Notes: generated by a model not told the origin, from the sequence alone. A stretch of 59,863 bases of DNA from Betaproteobacteria bacterium UBA5582 (GCA_002425245.1 DILW01000008.1:1-59863); one strand, 5' to 3'; counted from the stretch's first letter, positions 21,133 through 30,309 are shown. Numbers and translations: made by a program.

Positions 21133-21603
21133 ATGAAAATCGGCGAACTGGCGCGTTTGGCGGGAAGTAATGTGGAAACGATCCGCTACTACGAGCGGAA
21201 AGGACTATTGCCGATACCTGCTCGGAGTGAGGGAAATTACCGTATCTATGGGCCAATGCACCAAGAGCGACTGACCTTCATTCGGCACTGTCGTGGCTTG
21301 GACATGACCCTCGACGAGATTCGGACGCTGTTGCACTTCAAGGAATCGCCGGAGGAAAACTGCGGCGAGGTAAACCGTTTGCTCGATGATCACATCGGAC
21401 ACGTCGTTCATCGAATCGGGGAACTCCAAGCGCTGGAAAAACAACTCCAGGAGCTACGCGGCCGTTGTCCAGATGAGCGTCGAGCCTCGACTTGCGGGAT
21501 TCTTGAAGGCTTGTCGCAGTCAGGTATCAACGAGAAGCCGATGGAAAATCACATTCCAGGCGTGCACGGCACCGCCTTAAAATCTCCCAAAGAGCCAGAA
21601 TGA
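21133..21603 (+). CDS. cadR: CadR/PbrR-like MerR-family metal regulator
   Basis: The 156-residue protein has an N-terminal MerR helix-turn-helix (MKIGELARLAGSNVETIRYY), a long dimer helix, and metal-binding cysteines at 77 (ENCGE), 112 (RCPDE) and about 121 (TCGIL), the CadR/PbrR pattern. The histidines near the C-terminus (NHIPGVHG) also fit CadR. It likely senses Cd or Pb and perhaps Zn, and distorts the 19-bp-spaced promoters at 20722-20763. Start 21133 has AGGA at a good distance. Its stop overlaps the recombinase start (ATGA), an odd coupling of a metal regulator to a recombinase. Confidence 0.88.
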   Translation: MKIGELARLAGSNVETIRYYERKGLLPIPARSEGNYRIYGPMHQERLTFIRHCRGLDMTLDEIRTLLHFKESPEENCGEVNRLLDDHIGHVVHRIGELQALEKQLQELRGRCPDERRASTCGILEGLSQSGINEKPMENHIPGVHGTALKSPKEPE

Positions 21604-22883
21604 GCCAGGTCGATATCTACCTCGATGCGGCCGAACGAACCAACACCCGGCGCAGCTATGCATCAGCCATCCAGCACTTCGAAGTCGAGTGGGGAGGATT
21701 GTTGCCGGCGACCATCGATTCGATTGCCCGCTACCTCGCGGCATACGCCGAATCCCTGTCACTGAACACGCTGAAGCACAGACTCGCGGCGCTGTCGCGG
21801 TGGCATCAGGATCATGGTTTTCCGGACCCGACCAAGGCACTGAAGATCCGGCAAGTGTTGAAAGGTATCCGAACCCTGCATCCAGCCCAGGAGAAACGGG
21901 CCAAGCCGCTGGAACTGGAAATCCTGCGCAGTGTTGCCGACTGGCTGACATCAGCCACGGCAGCAGCGGTTTGCCGGGGGGATTCGGCCAATGCCCTACG
22001 ACATACCCGTGATCGAGCCTTGGTTCTCCTCGGTTTCTGGCGCGGGTTCCGCTCCGACGAACTGGCTAACCTTCGCATCGAGTTCATCGAAATCAAGCCC
22101 GGCGAGGGGCTGACCTGTTTCTTGCCCCGCAGCAAGGGGGATCGCAACCTGGAAGGCCGAAGTTACTCCTGCCCAGCACTGTCCCGGCTGTGCCCGGTCG
22201 AGGCAGTCGAAGACTGGCTGGCTTTGTCCAAACTGACGGCGGGACCGCTATTCCGCAAGGTCGACCGGTGGGGACATCTATCCGAGGTTGAACTGACCCC
22301 GAGCAGCATCATTCCCATGCTGCGAAAATTACTTAGCCAGGCCGGCGTGGCTGATGCCGAGTCTTTCAGCAGTCACTCGCTACGCCGTGGGTTCGCCCAG
22401 TGGGCAGGCATGAGCGGCTGGGATATCCGGGAGTTGATGAGTTACGTGGGCTGGCGCGACGTGAAGGCTGCCATGCGCTATCTGGATGGGGTCAGCCCTG
22501 ACCAGAAAGCGCGATTCGAGCAGGGGCTGGATCGGATGTTGCCGGAAACAATGGGCGTTTCGACGCCGCAGTTGCCGGGCTTGTCCGAGGTCACCCTCAC
22601 AACGATCGAGGTTACCATCGATCTATCGCCCTTCAACGGTGGTCGACGTGGTGTCGCCAATGCCTTGCGGGATATGGCGAGTACCTGCCTTGCCCGATTT
22701 CAGGCGCAACCGCTGGATGAGGATGGCCGTCGATACCGGATTTCCGTCCCGACGCCTTCAAACGACACCCTGGACGAGCACCTCTACACCTTGCTCGACG
22801 AACTCCATCGAATTGCCGATGCCCGTGAGTGCTTCCTGGAGGCGGTATGCCGCGATCCGGTGAGCGGCAAGCATTGGGATTGA
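21600..22883 (+). CDS. Tyrosine recombinase of the transposon (TnpI/TnpS-like)
   Basis: The protein has 427 residues: an N-terminal SAM-like DNA-binding domain (residues about 1-100), then a catalytic domain with Arg151 (FRSDEL), His259-x-x-Arg262 (SHSLRRGF), Trp285 in VGW replacing the second histidine, and nucleophile Tyr294 (MRYLDG). About 130 extra C-terminal residues follow, longer than known TnpI proteins. It lies 6 bp upstream of tnpA, so it probably resolves cointegrates for this Tn3-family element. It may act with the KfrA_N protein at the opposite end. Confidence 0.88.
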   Translation: MSQVDIYLDAAERTNTRRSYASAIQHFEVEWGGLLPATIDSIARYLAAYAESLSLNTLKHRLAALSRWHQDHGFPDPTKALKIRQVLKGIRTLHPAQEKRAKPLELEILRSVADWLTSATAAAVCRGDSANALRHTRDRALVLLGFWRGFRSDELANLRIEFIEIKPGEGLTCFLPRSKGDRNLEGRSYSCPALSRLCPVEAVEDWLALSKLTAGPLFRKVDRWGHLSEVELTPSSIIPMLRKLLSQAGVADAESFSSHSLRRGFAQWAGMSGWDIRELMSYVGWRDVKAAMRYLDGVSPDQKARFEQGLDRMLPETMGVSTPQLPGLSEVTLTTIEVTIDLSPFNGGRRGVANALRDMASTCLARFQAQPLDEDGRRYRISVPTPSNDTLDEHLYTLLDELHRIADARECFLEAVCRDPVSGKHWD

Positions 22884-22889
22884 TCCGAC

Positions 22890-25800
22890 ATGACCCAACT
22901 TCACGAGACCGCATATCCCCGGCTGAAAGCAGACCCATCAGCACAGGATCTCGACGAGGTTTATACACTGACGCCCGATGAAGTCGCGTTCATCGACAAG
23001 ACGGTCAAGCGTCCGATTGCTCGCTCGGCTGCCTTCATCTACCTGAAGCTGTTTCAGCGTCTTGGGTACTTCGTCCACATCAGGGATGTACCGTCAGCGA
23101 TTCGCCAACACATTGTGGCCCAAACGGGGTATCGGCCAGCCAAGGCCGATGAACTTCGACAGTTCGACCGAACGACGGCGCGCACCAACTTGATTGCTGC
23201 CTTGCGACGCTACTTGAACGTTCGCCCTCTGGACGATCAGGGACGCGCTTGGTTGCGGCATATTGCAGAAACCGCAGCAGACAGCCGGCATGTGGTGGCC
23301 GACATCATCAATGTGATGCTCGAAGAACTGGTGCATCATCGCTACGAGTTGCCCGGCTTCTCCACACTCGATCGGTTGGGCATCCAGGCCCGTGAAAAGA
23401 TCCACGACGTCCACTTTGCGAGCATTGCCGACCAACTTGATGCCAAGGTGAAAGCCTTGATCGACAACCTGTTCAAGGTCAAGTCGGGCGAGACCAGCAG
23501 CACCTGGAACCTGCTCAAGCGCGAACCAAAAAAACCGACCAACAAGGAAACCCGCTCCTATCTCCAGCATATCCGCAGGCTCCAGTTGCTGGTCGACCAA
23601 CTACCCATCCCCGATATTCCCGTTCCGAAACTCAAGCAGTACCGCTACATCGCCCGTTCACTGGATGCGGCAGAAATGGCGGAACTGAAGCCCCAGAAGC
23701 GCTATGCGCTGGCGGTCATCTACATCCGCTCGCAATTTGCCCAGACGCTCGACGATGCGGCCGACCTGTTCGTCCGCATGCTCCAGAACCTCGACAATCA
23801 GGCGCGCAACAAGCTGGGCGAATACCAGCAGGAACACCTCCAGCGAACAGATCGTCTGATCGGCCAGTTGAAAGAGATGTTGCTGGCCTACCGGATCGAT
23901 GGCACGGATCATCAACGGGTGGAAGCCATCGGCGGCAGCCTGATCGCCGAAGTTGATGACCTGGTGGCCATCTGCGATGAGCACATGGCCTACGCTGGAC
24001 GCAATCACCTGCCGTTCCTCATTCAGCCCTACAAGATGGTTCGAGCTCAGTTGCTGAACTGTATCGAAATCGTCAATCCGCAGAGTAGCAGTGAAGACGA
24101 TACCCTGATCCCGATGATGAAAGCTTTGCAGGTGCTACGAGGCAACCGACATGAGATTGTTCCGTTGTCGCTGATTGGGCTGAATGCAGAGGAGGATTTC
24201 CTGTGGCTACCCACGGCCTGGCGAAAGCTGGTCATTTCCGAGCGCGCCGACAGTCAGGTCGTTGCCATTAACCGCCGTTACTTCGAACTGGCGGTCCTGT
24301 ATGCGATCCGCGATGAACTGAAGTCAGGCGATCTGTTTATCCAGCATGGCGAACGTTACGACGACTACCGGCAGCAATTGGTTGACGACGACACCCTGAA
24401 TCGCGAATTGGCGCAGTATGGCGAGGTCACCGGTGTCGAAACGGACTCCAGGGTATTTACCGAGTCCTTGAAGGCGGCTTTGCTGGAGACAGCCGAAGCT
24501 GTCGATGCCGAATTTCCCGAAAATGCCTATGCCGAAATTGTCGATGGCCGGCTGATCCTGAAGAAACCGCCAGCCAGCGAACCGCCGCCCGGCATCAGGG
24601 CGATCGACCAGCTGATCACCGAGCACATGGAGAACATCAGTATCGTCGACGTACTGATCGACACTGAGCGCTGGCTGCAATTGCACAAGTTGTTTCGGCC
24701 TTTGATGGGAACCGAAAGCCGGATCGAGGAATTGCGCCCACGGGTAATCAGCACCTTGTTCTGTTATGGCTGCAACCTCGGGCCGACCCAGACAGCGCGC
24801 TCAATTCGGGGGATGAGCCGCAAGCAGATCGCCTGGCTCAACATCAAGTACGTGACGGAAGAGGTGCTGGAAAAAGCCATCGTCAAGGTCATCAATGCCT
24901 ACAACAAGTTCGAATTGCCTGGCTACTGGGGATCAGGCAAGCATGCCTCTGCCGACGGCACGAAATGGAACCTCTACGAGCAGAACCTGATTTCCGAACA
25001 TCACATCCGCTACGGTGGCTATGGCGGTATCGGCTACTACCATGTCTCCGACAAGTTCATCGCGCTGTTCAGCCACTTCATTTCCTGTGGCACCTACGAG
25101 GGCACTCACATCCTCGACGGGCTGATGACCAACACCTCGGATATCCGGCCGGACACCATCCATGGCGACACCCAGGCCCAGAGCTACACGGTGTTCGCGC
25201 TTTCACACCTCTTGGGCATCAAACTGATGCCGCGCATCCGTGGCATCAAGGATCTGGTGTTCCATCGGCCCGACAGCAACAAGAAGTTCACACATATCGA
25301 CCGGCTTTTCAGCGACGACATCAACTGGCAGATGATTGAGACTCATCTGCCAGACATGCTGCGCGTGGCGGTATCCATCAAGCTCGGGAAAATTTCGGCC
25401 TCTGCCATCCTGCGCCGCTTGGGTACTTACAGTCGAAAGAACAAGCTGTATTTCGCCTTCAAGGAACTCGGCAAGGTAATCCGAACTATGTTCCTGCTGA
25501 AATACGTTGGCGACGTCGAACTTCGCCGGCTCATCCACGCGGAAACCAATAAGTCGGAGCAATTCAATGGTTTCGAGAAAAAACTATTCTTCGGCGGAGA
25601 AGGGGTGATTGCCGAGAACCTGCGCCATGAACAGCGCAAGATCATCAAATACAACCATCTGGTCGCCAACCTAGTCATCTTGCACAACGTGGTTGGGATG
25701 AGCCGGGTGCTGAAGCAACTCCAAGCCGAAGGGGCTGTGATCAACCAGGAAGTCTTGGCCGGTCTGGCGCCATACCGGCTTGAGCACATCAATCGATTCG

Positions 25801-25892
25801 GCGATTACGTGCTGGATTTCCGACGCAAGGTCGAGACACTGGATGAGGGATTTCGAATTTTGGAGTCCGAATCAACAAGCCAAGATCAATGA
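22890..25892 (+). CDS. tnpA: Tn3-family transposase
   Basis: The 1000-residue length is normal for Tn3-family TnpA. The N-terminal DUF4158-like DNA-binding region begins near VYTLTPDEVAFI. The DDE catalytic core shows the first Asp in ASADGTKW, the second in IHGDTQAQ and the Glu near the conserved IHAETNKSEQFNGFEK. It is intact. It acts on the 9448 and 26422 terminal repeats in replicative transposition. Confidence 0.96.
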   Translation: MTQLHETAYPRLKADPSAQDLDEVYTLTPDEVAFIDKTVKRPIARSAAFIYLKLFQRLGYFVHIRDVPSAIRQHIVAQTGYRPAKADELRQFDRTTARTNLIAALRRYLNVRPLDDQGRAWLRHIAETAADSRHVVADIINVMLEELVHHRYELPGFSTLDRLGIQAREKIHDVHFASIADQLDAKVKALIDNLFKVKSGETSSTWNLLKREPKKPTNKETRSYLQHIRRLQLLVDQLPIPDIPVPKLKQYRYIARSLDAAEMAELKPQKRYALAVIYIRSQFAQTLDDAADLFVRMLQNLDNQARNKLGEYQQEHLQRTDRLIGQLKEMLLAYRIDGTDHQRVEAIGGSLIAEVDDLVAICDEHMAYAGRNHLPFLIQPYKMVRAQLLNCIEIVNPQSSSEDDTLIPMMKALQVLRGNRHEIVPLSLIGLNAEEDFLWLPTAWRKLVISERADSQVVAINRRYFELAVLYAIRDELKSGDLFIQHGERYDDYRQQLVDDDTLNRELAQYGEVTGVETDSRVFTESLKAALLETAEAVDAEFPENAYAEIVDGRLILKKPPASEPPPGIRAIDQLITEHMENISIVDVLIDTERWLQLHKLFRPLMGTESRIEELRPRVISTLFCYGCNLGPTQTARSIRGMSRKQIAWLNIKYVTEEVLEKAIVKVINAYNKFELPGYWGSGKHASADGTKWNLYEQNLISEHHIRYGGYGGIGYYHVSDKFIALFSHFISCGTYEGTHILDGLMTNTSDIRPDTIHGDTQAQSYTVFALSHLLGIKLMPRIRGIKDLVFHRPDSNKKFTHIDRLFSDDINWQMIETHLPDMLRVAVSIKLGKISASAILRRLGTYSRKNKLYFAFKELGKVIRTMFLLKYVGDVELRRLIHAETNKSEQFNGFEKKLFFGGEGVIAENLRHEQRKIIKYNHLVANLVILHNVVGMSRVLKQLQAEGAVINQEVLAGLAPYRLEHINRFGDYVLDFRRKVETLDEGFRILESESTSQDQ

Positions 25893-25967
25893 CTATTGAA
25901 TTTTTCGGTGGAAATCCCAATATCATGGATTGCCATGCGCGTGCGTGGCCACTTTAGGGAGATGTTC

Positions 25968-26300
25968 ATGAGCAAGACGCTGACCGGCAGTGGTTCGATC
26001 ACGATGAAAAATCTGAATGGAACCTCAGACAAGGATTGTAGTTGCGGCTCTTGGCTGGGCCATTGGAAGAAGTTTTCAAAGACTTCCACGACACCGAAAT
26101 GCCACGTGCAGGGATGCGAATCCCAAGCTGAGGTAGGGGCGCACGTCATTTTGCCGAACATGAAAGACGAATCGCTACGAAAACTCAATTTCATCGCGCC
26201 AATGTGCAAAACACACAATGGAACGCCGAGTGGCGAGTACAAATCCAAGCCCGACAGCGTTTTCGTCAGCGCAAATAAGGCGCTGACCTGCGGAGCCTAA
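25968..26300 (+). CDS. Small Cys-rich hypothetical protein in the transposon
   Basis: This 110-residue frame has a strong AGGGAG site before ATG 25968. Cysteines are arranged CSCGSW, CHVQGC and MCKTHN, with a histidine between, suggesting a treble-clef or zinc-ribbon fold akin to HNH-like small proteins. It sits between tnpA and the right inverted repeat and has its own terminator, so it is an independent passenger gene. Function unknown. Confidence 0.55.
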   Translation: MSKTLTGSGSITMKNLNGTSDKDCSCGSWLGHWKKFSKTSTTPKCHVQGCESQAEVGAHVILPNMKDESLRKLNFIAPMCKTHNGTPSGEYKSKPDSVFVSANKALTCGA

Positions 26301-26318
26301 GTCTCAATTGATAAGGGC

Positions 26319-26342
26319 AGGCCGGTGGAAACCGGCCTTTGC
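26319..26342 (+). terminator. Intrinsic terminator after the Cys-rich gene
   Basis: An 8-bp stem AGGCCGGT/ACCGGCCT with a GGAA loop is followed by TTTGC. It lies 19 bp after the stop of the small Cys-rich gene and before the right transposon end. Confidence 0.7.
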
Positions 26343-26390
26343 ATAGACCAAGTAATTTCTGTTTTAGAACAATCGGCTAAGTGGTTTTTC

Positions 26391-26422
26391 CGAGGATTTC
26401 GCACGGTTCCCGGCCGACCCTC
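26391..26422 (-). repeat. Right terminal inverted repeat of the transposon
   Basis: Read on the minus strand it starts GAGGGTCGGCCGGGAACCG, matching the left end at 29 of 32 positions. The Zot fragment starts at the next base. Confidence 0.85.
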
Positions 26423-27510
26423 TCGAAGGACTCAATCATGAAAAGATAGCCGAGGTCGCCGAACTCGACTTGGAAACTGTCCGGGCTTTGCTGATTCCGG
26501 TCACCCGTGATCAGGTTCCGGACATCTGGAAGATTGTCGACAATGATTCCTTGGTGGTTATCGACGAGCTCCAGAACTTTTGGCCCTCCGGACGTCAGAA
26601 GCTCTCGGCCGAGATTACTGAATTTGTCACTGAACACGGTCACCGCGGTTTAGATGTGTTGTGCATGGGGCAGGCGCTTTCAGACTGTCATACCCTGTGG
26701 AAGCGCAGAATCGAAAATAAGCTTGTTTTCAGTAAGCTGTCAGCCTTGGGTGCCGAAGATCGTTACAACTGGGCGCTTTATAAGCAAACATCGCCCGACA
26801 AGTGGGAAAAGACCACTTCAGGGACTGATAAATACGATAAGAAGTATTTCGGCACCTACAAGTCACACACTGACGGCACCACCAATACCGGCAACTATCA
26901 GGACAAGCGTGCGGTCATCTGGTCGAGTCCGCTTTTCAAGCTCGGCCTGCCAGCGGTCGCAGTCGTCGGCGGCCTCGCGCTTTACTATGTCGTCGGCCTG
27001 TTCAACGGGGGCCTGGAGCAATCCCTCGCGCCAACCTCGCAACAGAAACCGCCTGCGCGCGCAAGCGTGCAGCCGGTTTCTGTCGAGGAACGGCACTACC
27101 GGGTAGTCAATGGCCAGCGTGTCGAAGTTACCCCGCAACACACCACCAGCACGGCCACGTCACAAGCACCAGCGCCAGCGCCTCAGGCCATGCAAACGGT
27201 TAGCGCCAATGCCCACATCCAGCACCTGAACGAATCAAACCGGGTGCGCCTCGCTGCTGTGATTCAGTCGGCCATGCCGCGCATTTTCATTGAGTGGCGC
27301 GACCTCTCCGGCCGCGTGGTCGAAACCCTGGAAAGCAGGGACATACAGGCGCTAGGCTGGTCCGTGATGCTCAACACGTCGGGCACTATGGCCATACTCA
27401 CCAATGGCCAACAGTCGCACGTCGTCACCGCGTGGCCTATTGACGAATCTGTCGGCCGAGTTCCGCAGTCGACAAACAACGCGATCAAGTCCAGTGCTGA
27501 AAAGGCGTAG
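26423..27510 (+). pseudogene. Inovirus Zot (gpI) assembly ATPase, N-terminally truncated
   Basis: Zot/gpI is the inner-membrane assembly ATPase of filamentous phages. Here Walker B is present (SLVVIDELQNFWP), followed by GHRGLDVLCMGQ, the membrane segment (LGLPAVAVVGGLALYYVV) and a Pro/Thr-rich periplasmic tail. The first roughly 40 residues with Walker A are missing because the transposon ends at 26422. The open frame continues upstream into the repeat, and TTG 26470 might allow a product, but it could not bind ATP normally. Confidence 0.8.
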
Positions 27511-27513
27511 CGG

Positions 27514-27756
27514 CTAGCAGGCGATCCCAGGGAGGGGAATTTGCGCCAGGCCGTCCAGTTCAAGGACTAGCTGGCGCTGTTTTTTTCCGGTCGGCGTCAT
27601 GCGCTTCCGGAATGCCGACCACCATGGCGCAACAGCGGCCCGGATATGGCTTGCTATATCCCGTGCCGCCTTGATGGCCAGGTTCGTGACGAAATCGAAC
27701 AGCGGCATCTGCCGTGCTTCGAATTCCGCCATGTCTTCCACTTTGAACCGTTTCAT
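27514..27756 (-). CDS. Small hypothetical phage protein, 80 residues
   Basis: The basic, helical frame starts MKRFKVEDMAEFEARQMPLF. A GAGGTGG ribosome site precedes ATG 27756. It is convergent with zot, separated by three bases. No family is recognised. Position at the end of the inovirus genome, antisense to the structural genes, is where these phages often keep regulators. Confidence 0.5.
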   Translation of the reverse strand: MKRFKVEDMAEFEARQMPLFDFVTNLAIKAARDIASHIRAAVAPWWSAFRKRMTPTGKKQRQLVLELDGLAQIPLPGIAC

Positions 27757-27853
27757 CTGACCACCTCGAAAAGTGCGCTGCGCTTTCTTTCCAAAGTCCG
27801 CGATAGCGGCCCGCCGCACAGAGAAAGGGGAAAAGACAAGGGGGAAGCTTTGT

Positions 27854-28090
27854 AAAAACGGAATCATCGTTTTTATGAATGCCCCCTTGAGGCCCGTAGG
27901 GCCGGTCTTTTCATCCGCTCTGTGCGACCGCAAGCAGGACGCCGAGAGGCGCCGACTTGAGCCGGCAGGAATGGGGTTTATTCCTGCTGGTGATTTAGTC
28001 GGGCGGCCTGCTTTAGCTGGCCGATTCTGCTCGTCCCGCAGGACATGCTGTCCGAACTGGCGAAGCCAGCCGCGCCGCCGTCCGGCGCGG
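27854..28090. other. Hairpin-rich phage intergenic region
   Basis: No convincing gene lies in 27757-28282. The region holds consecutive hairpins: AAAAACG/CGTTTTT (27854-27874), GGCCC/GGGCC followed by TCTTTT (27891-27912), GCAGGAAT/ATTCCTGC (27965-27987), GGACA/TGTCC (28041-28053), CTGGC/GCCAG (28057-28069) and CCGCGCCG/CGGCGCGG (28070-28090). Clustered hairpins next to the attachment site are typical of inovirus origins and packaging signals; the first two could also be terminators. The exact function is inferred. Confidence 0.5.
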
Positions 28091-28282
28091 GGACATGGCC
28101 TGTGCTATGTCAGCCGAAAACCATTGTTTTTTCGTTGATCACAATTTGTGCAGCGCTTCAACCTGCTGACAGGCAAAGAAAAAGCCGGGTTATCCCCGGC
28201 CTTATCCCCAAAATCTGTTAGCAAAGCGATACAGCCTGCAGCTGCGATCGTGTATCGCTTTTCACATCGCGCAATGATGCTT

Positions 28283-28310
28283 TTTGCATACTGGGCCAAT
28301 TATACGAAGT
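28283..28310. other. Right dif-like attachment site (attR)
   Basis: On the minus strand the XerC-like arm reads ACTTCGTATAA, nearly identical to the left site arm, then TTGGCC and CAGTATGCAAA, a poor XerD arm. The good arm faces the chromosome. Together with the left site it implies an original chromosomal dif of ACTTCGTATAA, a 6-bp centre and TTATGTTAAAT. Confidence 0.6.
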
Positions 28311-28417
28311 ATCTGGTCAGGAGATTAGCAGCGCCTCTGAAATTAGTTGCAACATCACGATGTCGATGTTCTGGGTTTTTATTAGAATGGCATGATTCGC
28401 GTATTTGGATTGGAACT

Positions 28418-29521
28418 ATGTCCGTGTTGATGCTGGAGCCTTTGGGCGGTGCTTATGGCCCTTGTGGCGAAGATATGACCTTCTCTTCGGAGTTCGACGA
28501 AATTCAGGAAGCACGTCGCTTCGACGATCCATCGCTGTCTCAGGGTGAATGGGTCACTACGGTCAAGGAAGCTGACTGGAACGCGGTCATTCGTCTGTGC
28601 CGACGTTTGCTGGAAACGCGCAGCAAGGATTTGCGCCTCGCCGCCTGGATGACCGAAGCTCAAGGAAAAACCAGGGGCCTCGATGGATTGACGTCGGGTT
28701 ACGAATTACTCGGTCAGTTGTGTGAGCTCTTCTGGCGAGACATTCATCCCCGCGCCGACGGTGACGACGAGCAGGAAGCGCGAATCGGCGTGCTTGATTG
28801 GCTGGTCAATCAGACTTCACGTCTGATCCGGGAAATTCCGCTGACCAAATCGGCCAAGGGTGCCTATTCATCGATCGATCGGGAGTGCGCGCGCACCACC
28901 AGCAGGAACATCGAACTCAACCCTGATCTGGCTGACGAACTGATTCGTACCGCTGTGGTTACCATGGAAACCTTCGAGTCTGCGTTGAAAGACACACCCG
29001 TCGCATATTTTGCCGATGGCGTGCAGGCTTGCGAACGACTCAAGCTGGCGATGAAGCGCTTGCAGCAGCAGCTTGATGCACGCCTGGGAGAGGATGCACC
29101 GGCTTTTAGCCAAGCGTTCGATACGCTTGGCGAGATCGCTCATTTTTTCCAGCGCCATGCCGGTTATCCGGCCAAGCCGGAGGCACACCAGGAGCCTGCT
29201 GCCGACCAATTCGATCTGCCAGAAGACGGTGAGAGACGCGAACCACGCATCGGTGACGCAGAGACTGAATCATCTGCGGGCTTCCGAGGCCCGATCCGTT
29301 CACGTGAACAGGCAATACATCAACTCGCGGAAATTGCCAGATTTTTCCGCCAGACTGAACCGCACAGCCCGGTTGCTTACCTGGCCGACAAGGCCGCCAG
29401 GTGGGGAAGCATGCCGCTGCATGTCTGGTTGCGCACTGTCGTCAAGGACGAGTCGGCGCTTTCGCGCATGGAAGAGTTGCTGGGGGTCGAGGATATCGAT
29501 CCGGAAGCCGGAAACGCCTGA
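28418..29521 (+). CDS. tssA: T6SS protein TssA
   Basis: This 367-residue protein has an N-terminal ImpA domain (LGGAYGPCGEDMTFSSEFDE; VADWNAVIRLCRRLL-like; GYELLGQLCELFWRDIHP), the region shared by all TssA proteins, and a C-terminal part with REQAIHQLAEIARFFRQTEPHSPVAYL. TssA binds baseplate and membrane complex and helps tail assembly. The start MSVLMLEPLGG at 28418 is chosen because family homology begins there. It is the first gene after the prophage, on the opposite strand from the next block. Confidence 0.93.
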   Translation: MSVLMLEPLGGAYGPCGEDMTFSSEFDEIQEARRFDDPSLSQGEWVTTVKEADWNAVIRLCRRLLETRSKDLRLAAWMTEAQGKTRGLDGLTSGYELLGQLCELFWRDIHPRADGDDEQEARIGVLDWLVNQTSRLIREIPLTKSAKGAYSSIDRECARTTSRNIELNPDLADELIRTAVVTMETFESALKDTPVAYFADGVQACERLKLAMKRLQQQLDARLGEDAPAFSQAFDTLGEIAHFFQRHAGYPAKPEAHQEPAADQFDLPEDGERREPRIGDAETESSAGFRGPIRSREQAIHQLAEIARFFRQTEPHSPVAYLADKAARWGSMPLHVWLRTVVKDESALSRMEELLGVEDIDPEAGNA

Positions 29522-29531
29522 GGGCGTTTCC
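29510..29531. terminator. Hairpin between convergent tssA and ompA-like genes
   Basis: A 9-bp stem GGAAACGCC/GGCGTTTCC spans the tssA stop codon, two bases before the convergent neighbour's stop. No U-run follows on either strand, so it may be a weak or RNA-protecting structure. Confidence 0.4.
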
Positions 29532-29533
29532 GC

Positions 29534-30307
29534 TCAACCGCCGACCAGGCGGAACTCGATCCGGCGATTCTTCGCCCTGCCCTCTGGCGTGTCATTGGTA
29601 CTGACCGGCCTGTCCGAGCCCGAGCCAAGCGCACTGAGGTTACCGGCCGGAATCCCGTGTTCGACGAGATAGGCGCGGACGGCGTTGGCACGGGCCAGAC
29701 TCAGCACGACATTGGCAGTTCGATCACCTGAGCTGTCGGTATGCCCGATGATCTGAACTTTCGGATTGCCGATCTGTTTCATAGCTGCCAGCATTTCCTT
29801 CAGAATCGCAATGCCACCAGGCGTCAGATTTGCGGAACCACTTTCAAACTCGACAACACGGTTGGAAAGGGTCTGATCCAGAACCTTCTGCCCACCGTTC
29901 ACCACCAGCGCGTTATCGACGGTATAGGTTGGATTCAGGGCTGTAGCAACCTGGCTCACGACCTGCTGACGCAGTGCTTCGTTTTCTACCCTGCCCTTGA
30001 GGCTGACCCGGGTACCGTTGACCTGCATTTGTCCGCCGCGAATGTTCTTCAGGTTTTCGGTCAGCAGTTTGGTCATGTATTCCGTCCAGTTTGGCGGTGG
30101 AACGACGCCGCCGACTTCAAGACGATCAACGATGTTCGCCGCCCCGTAGAGTTCGCGCATTTTGCCGAGAATGGCAGCGCGTGAGCCCTCGTCAGGCACC
30201 TGACCGGAAACAACGACAGCGCCGGGAGCGACGGTATCTTGAGGCGCAGCATGAGCGAAAATCGGCATGACTGCGAAAATACCGACCAGTAACAGTCTGG
30301 ATTTCAT
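29534..30307 (-). CDS. T6SS-associated OmpA-family peptidoglycan-binding protein
   Basis: The protein has 257 residues: a signal peptide (MKSRLLLVGIFAVMPIFAHA), a BON-like middle region, and a C-terminal OmpA domain (VEFESGSANLTPGG, IIGHTDSSGDRTANVVLSLARA, NRRIEFRL). Because TssL in this locus lacks a peptidoglycan-binding extension, this protein probably anchors the TssJLM complex to the wall, like TagL/TagN. Start 30307 has GGGGA six bases upstream; it begins 2 bp after the tagF stop. Confidence 0.85.
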   Translation of the reverse strand: MKSRLLLVGIFAVMPIFAHAAPQDTVAPGAVVVSGQVPDEGSRAAILGKMRELYGAANIVDRLEVGGVVPPPNWTEYMTKLLTENLKNIRGGQMQVNGTRVSLKGRVENEALRQQVVSQVATALNPTYTVDNALVVNGGQKVLDQTLSNRVVEFESGSANLTPGGIAILKEMLAAMKQIGNPKVQIIGHTDSSGDRTANVVLSLARANAVRAYLVEHGIPAGNLSALGSGSDRPVSTNDTPEGRAKNRRIEFRLVGG

Positions 30308-30309
30308 GA

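Noticed and set aside
27773..28138. 121-codon frame in the phage intergenic region
   Set aside because: Arg/Pro-rich, no ribosome site, and it passes through several strong hairpins; more likely noncoding.
28298..28313. loxP-like TTATACGAAGTAT
   Set aside because: Only one half resembles loxP and no Cre-like gene is nearby; a dif-type XerC arm explains it with the paired left site.
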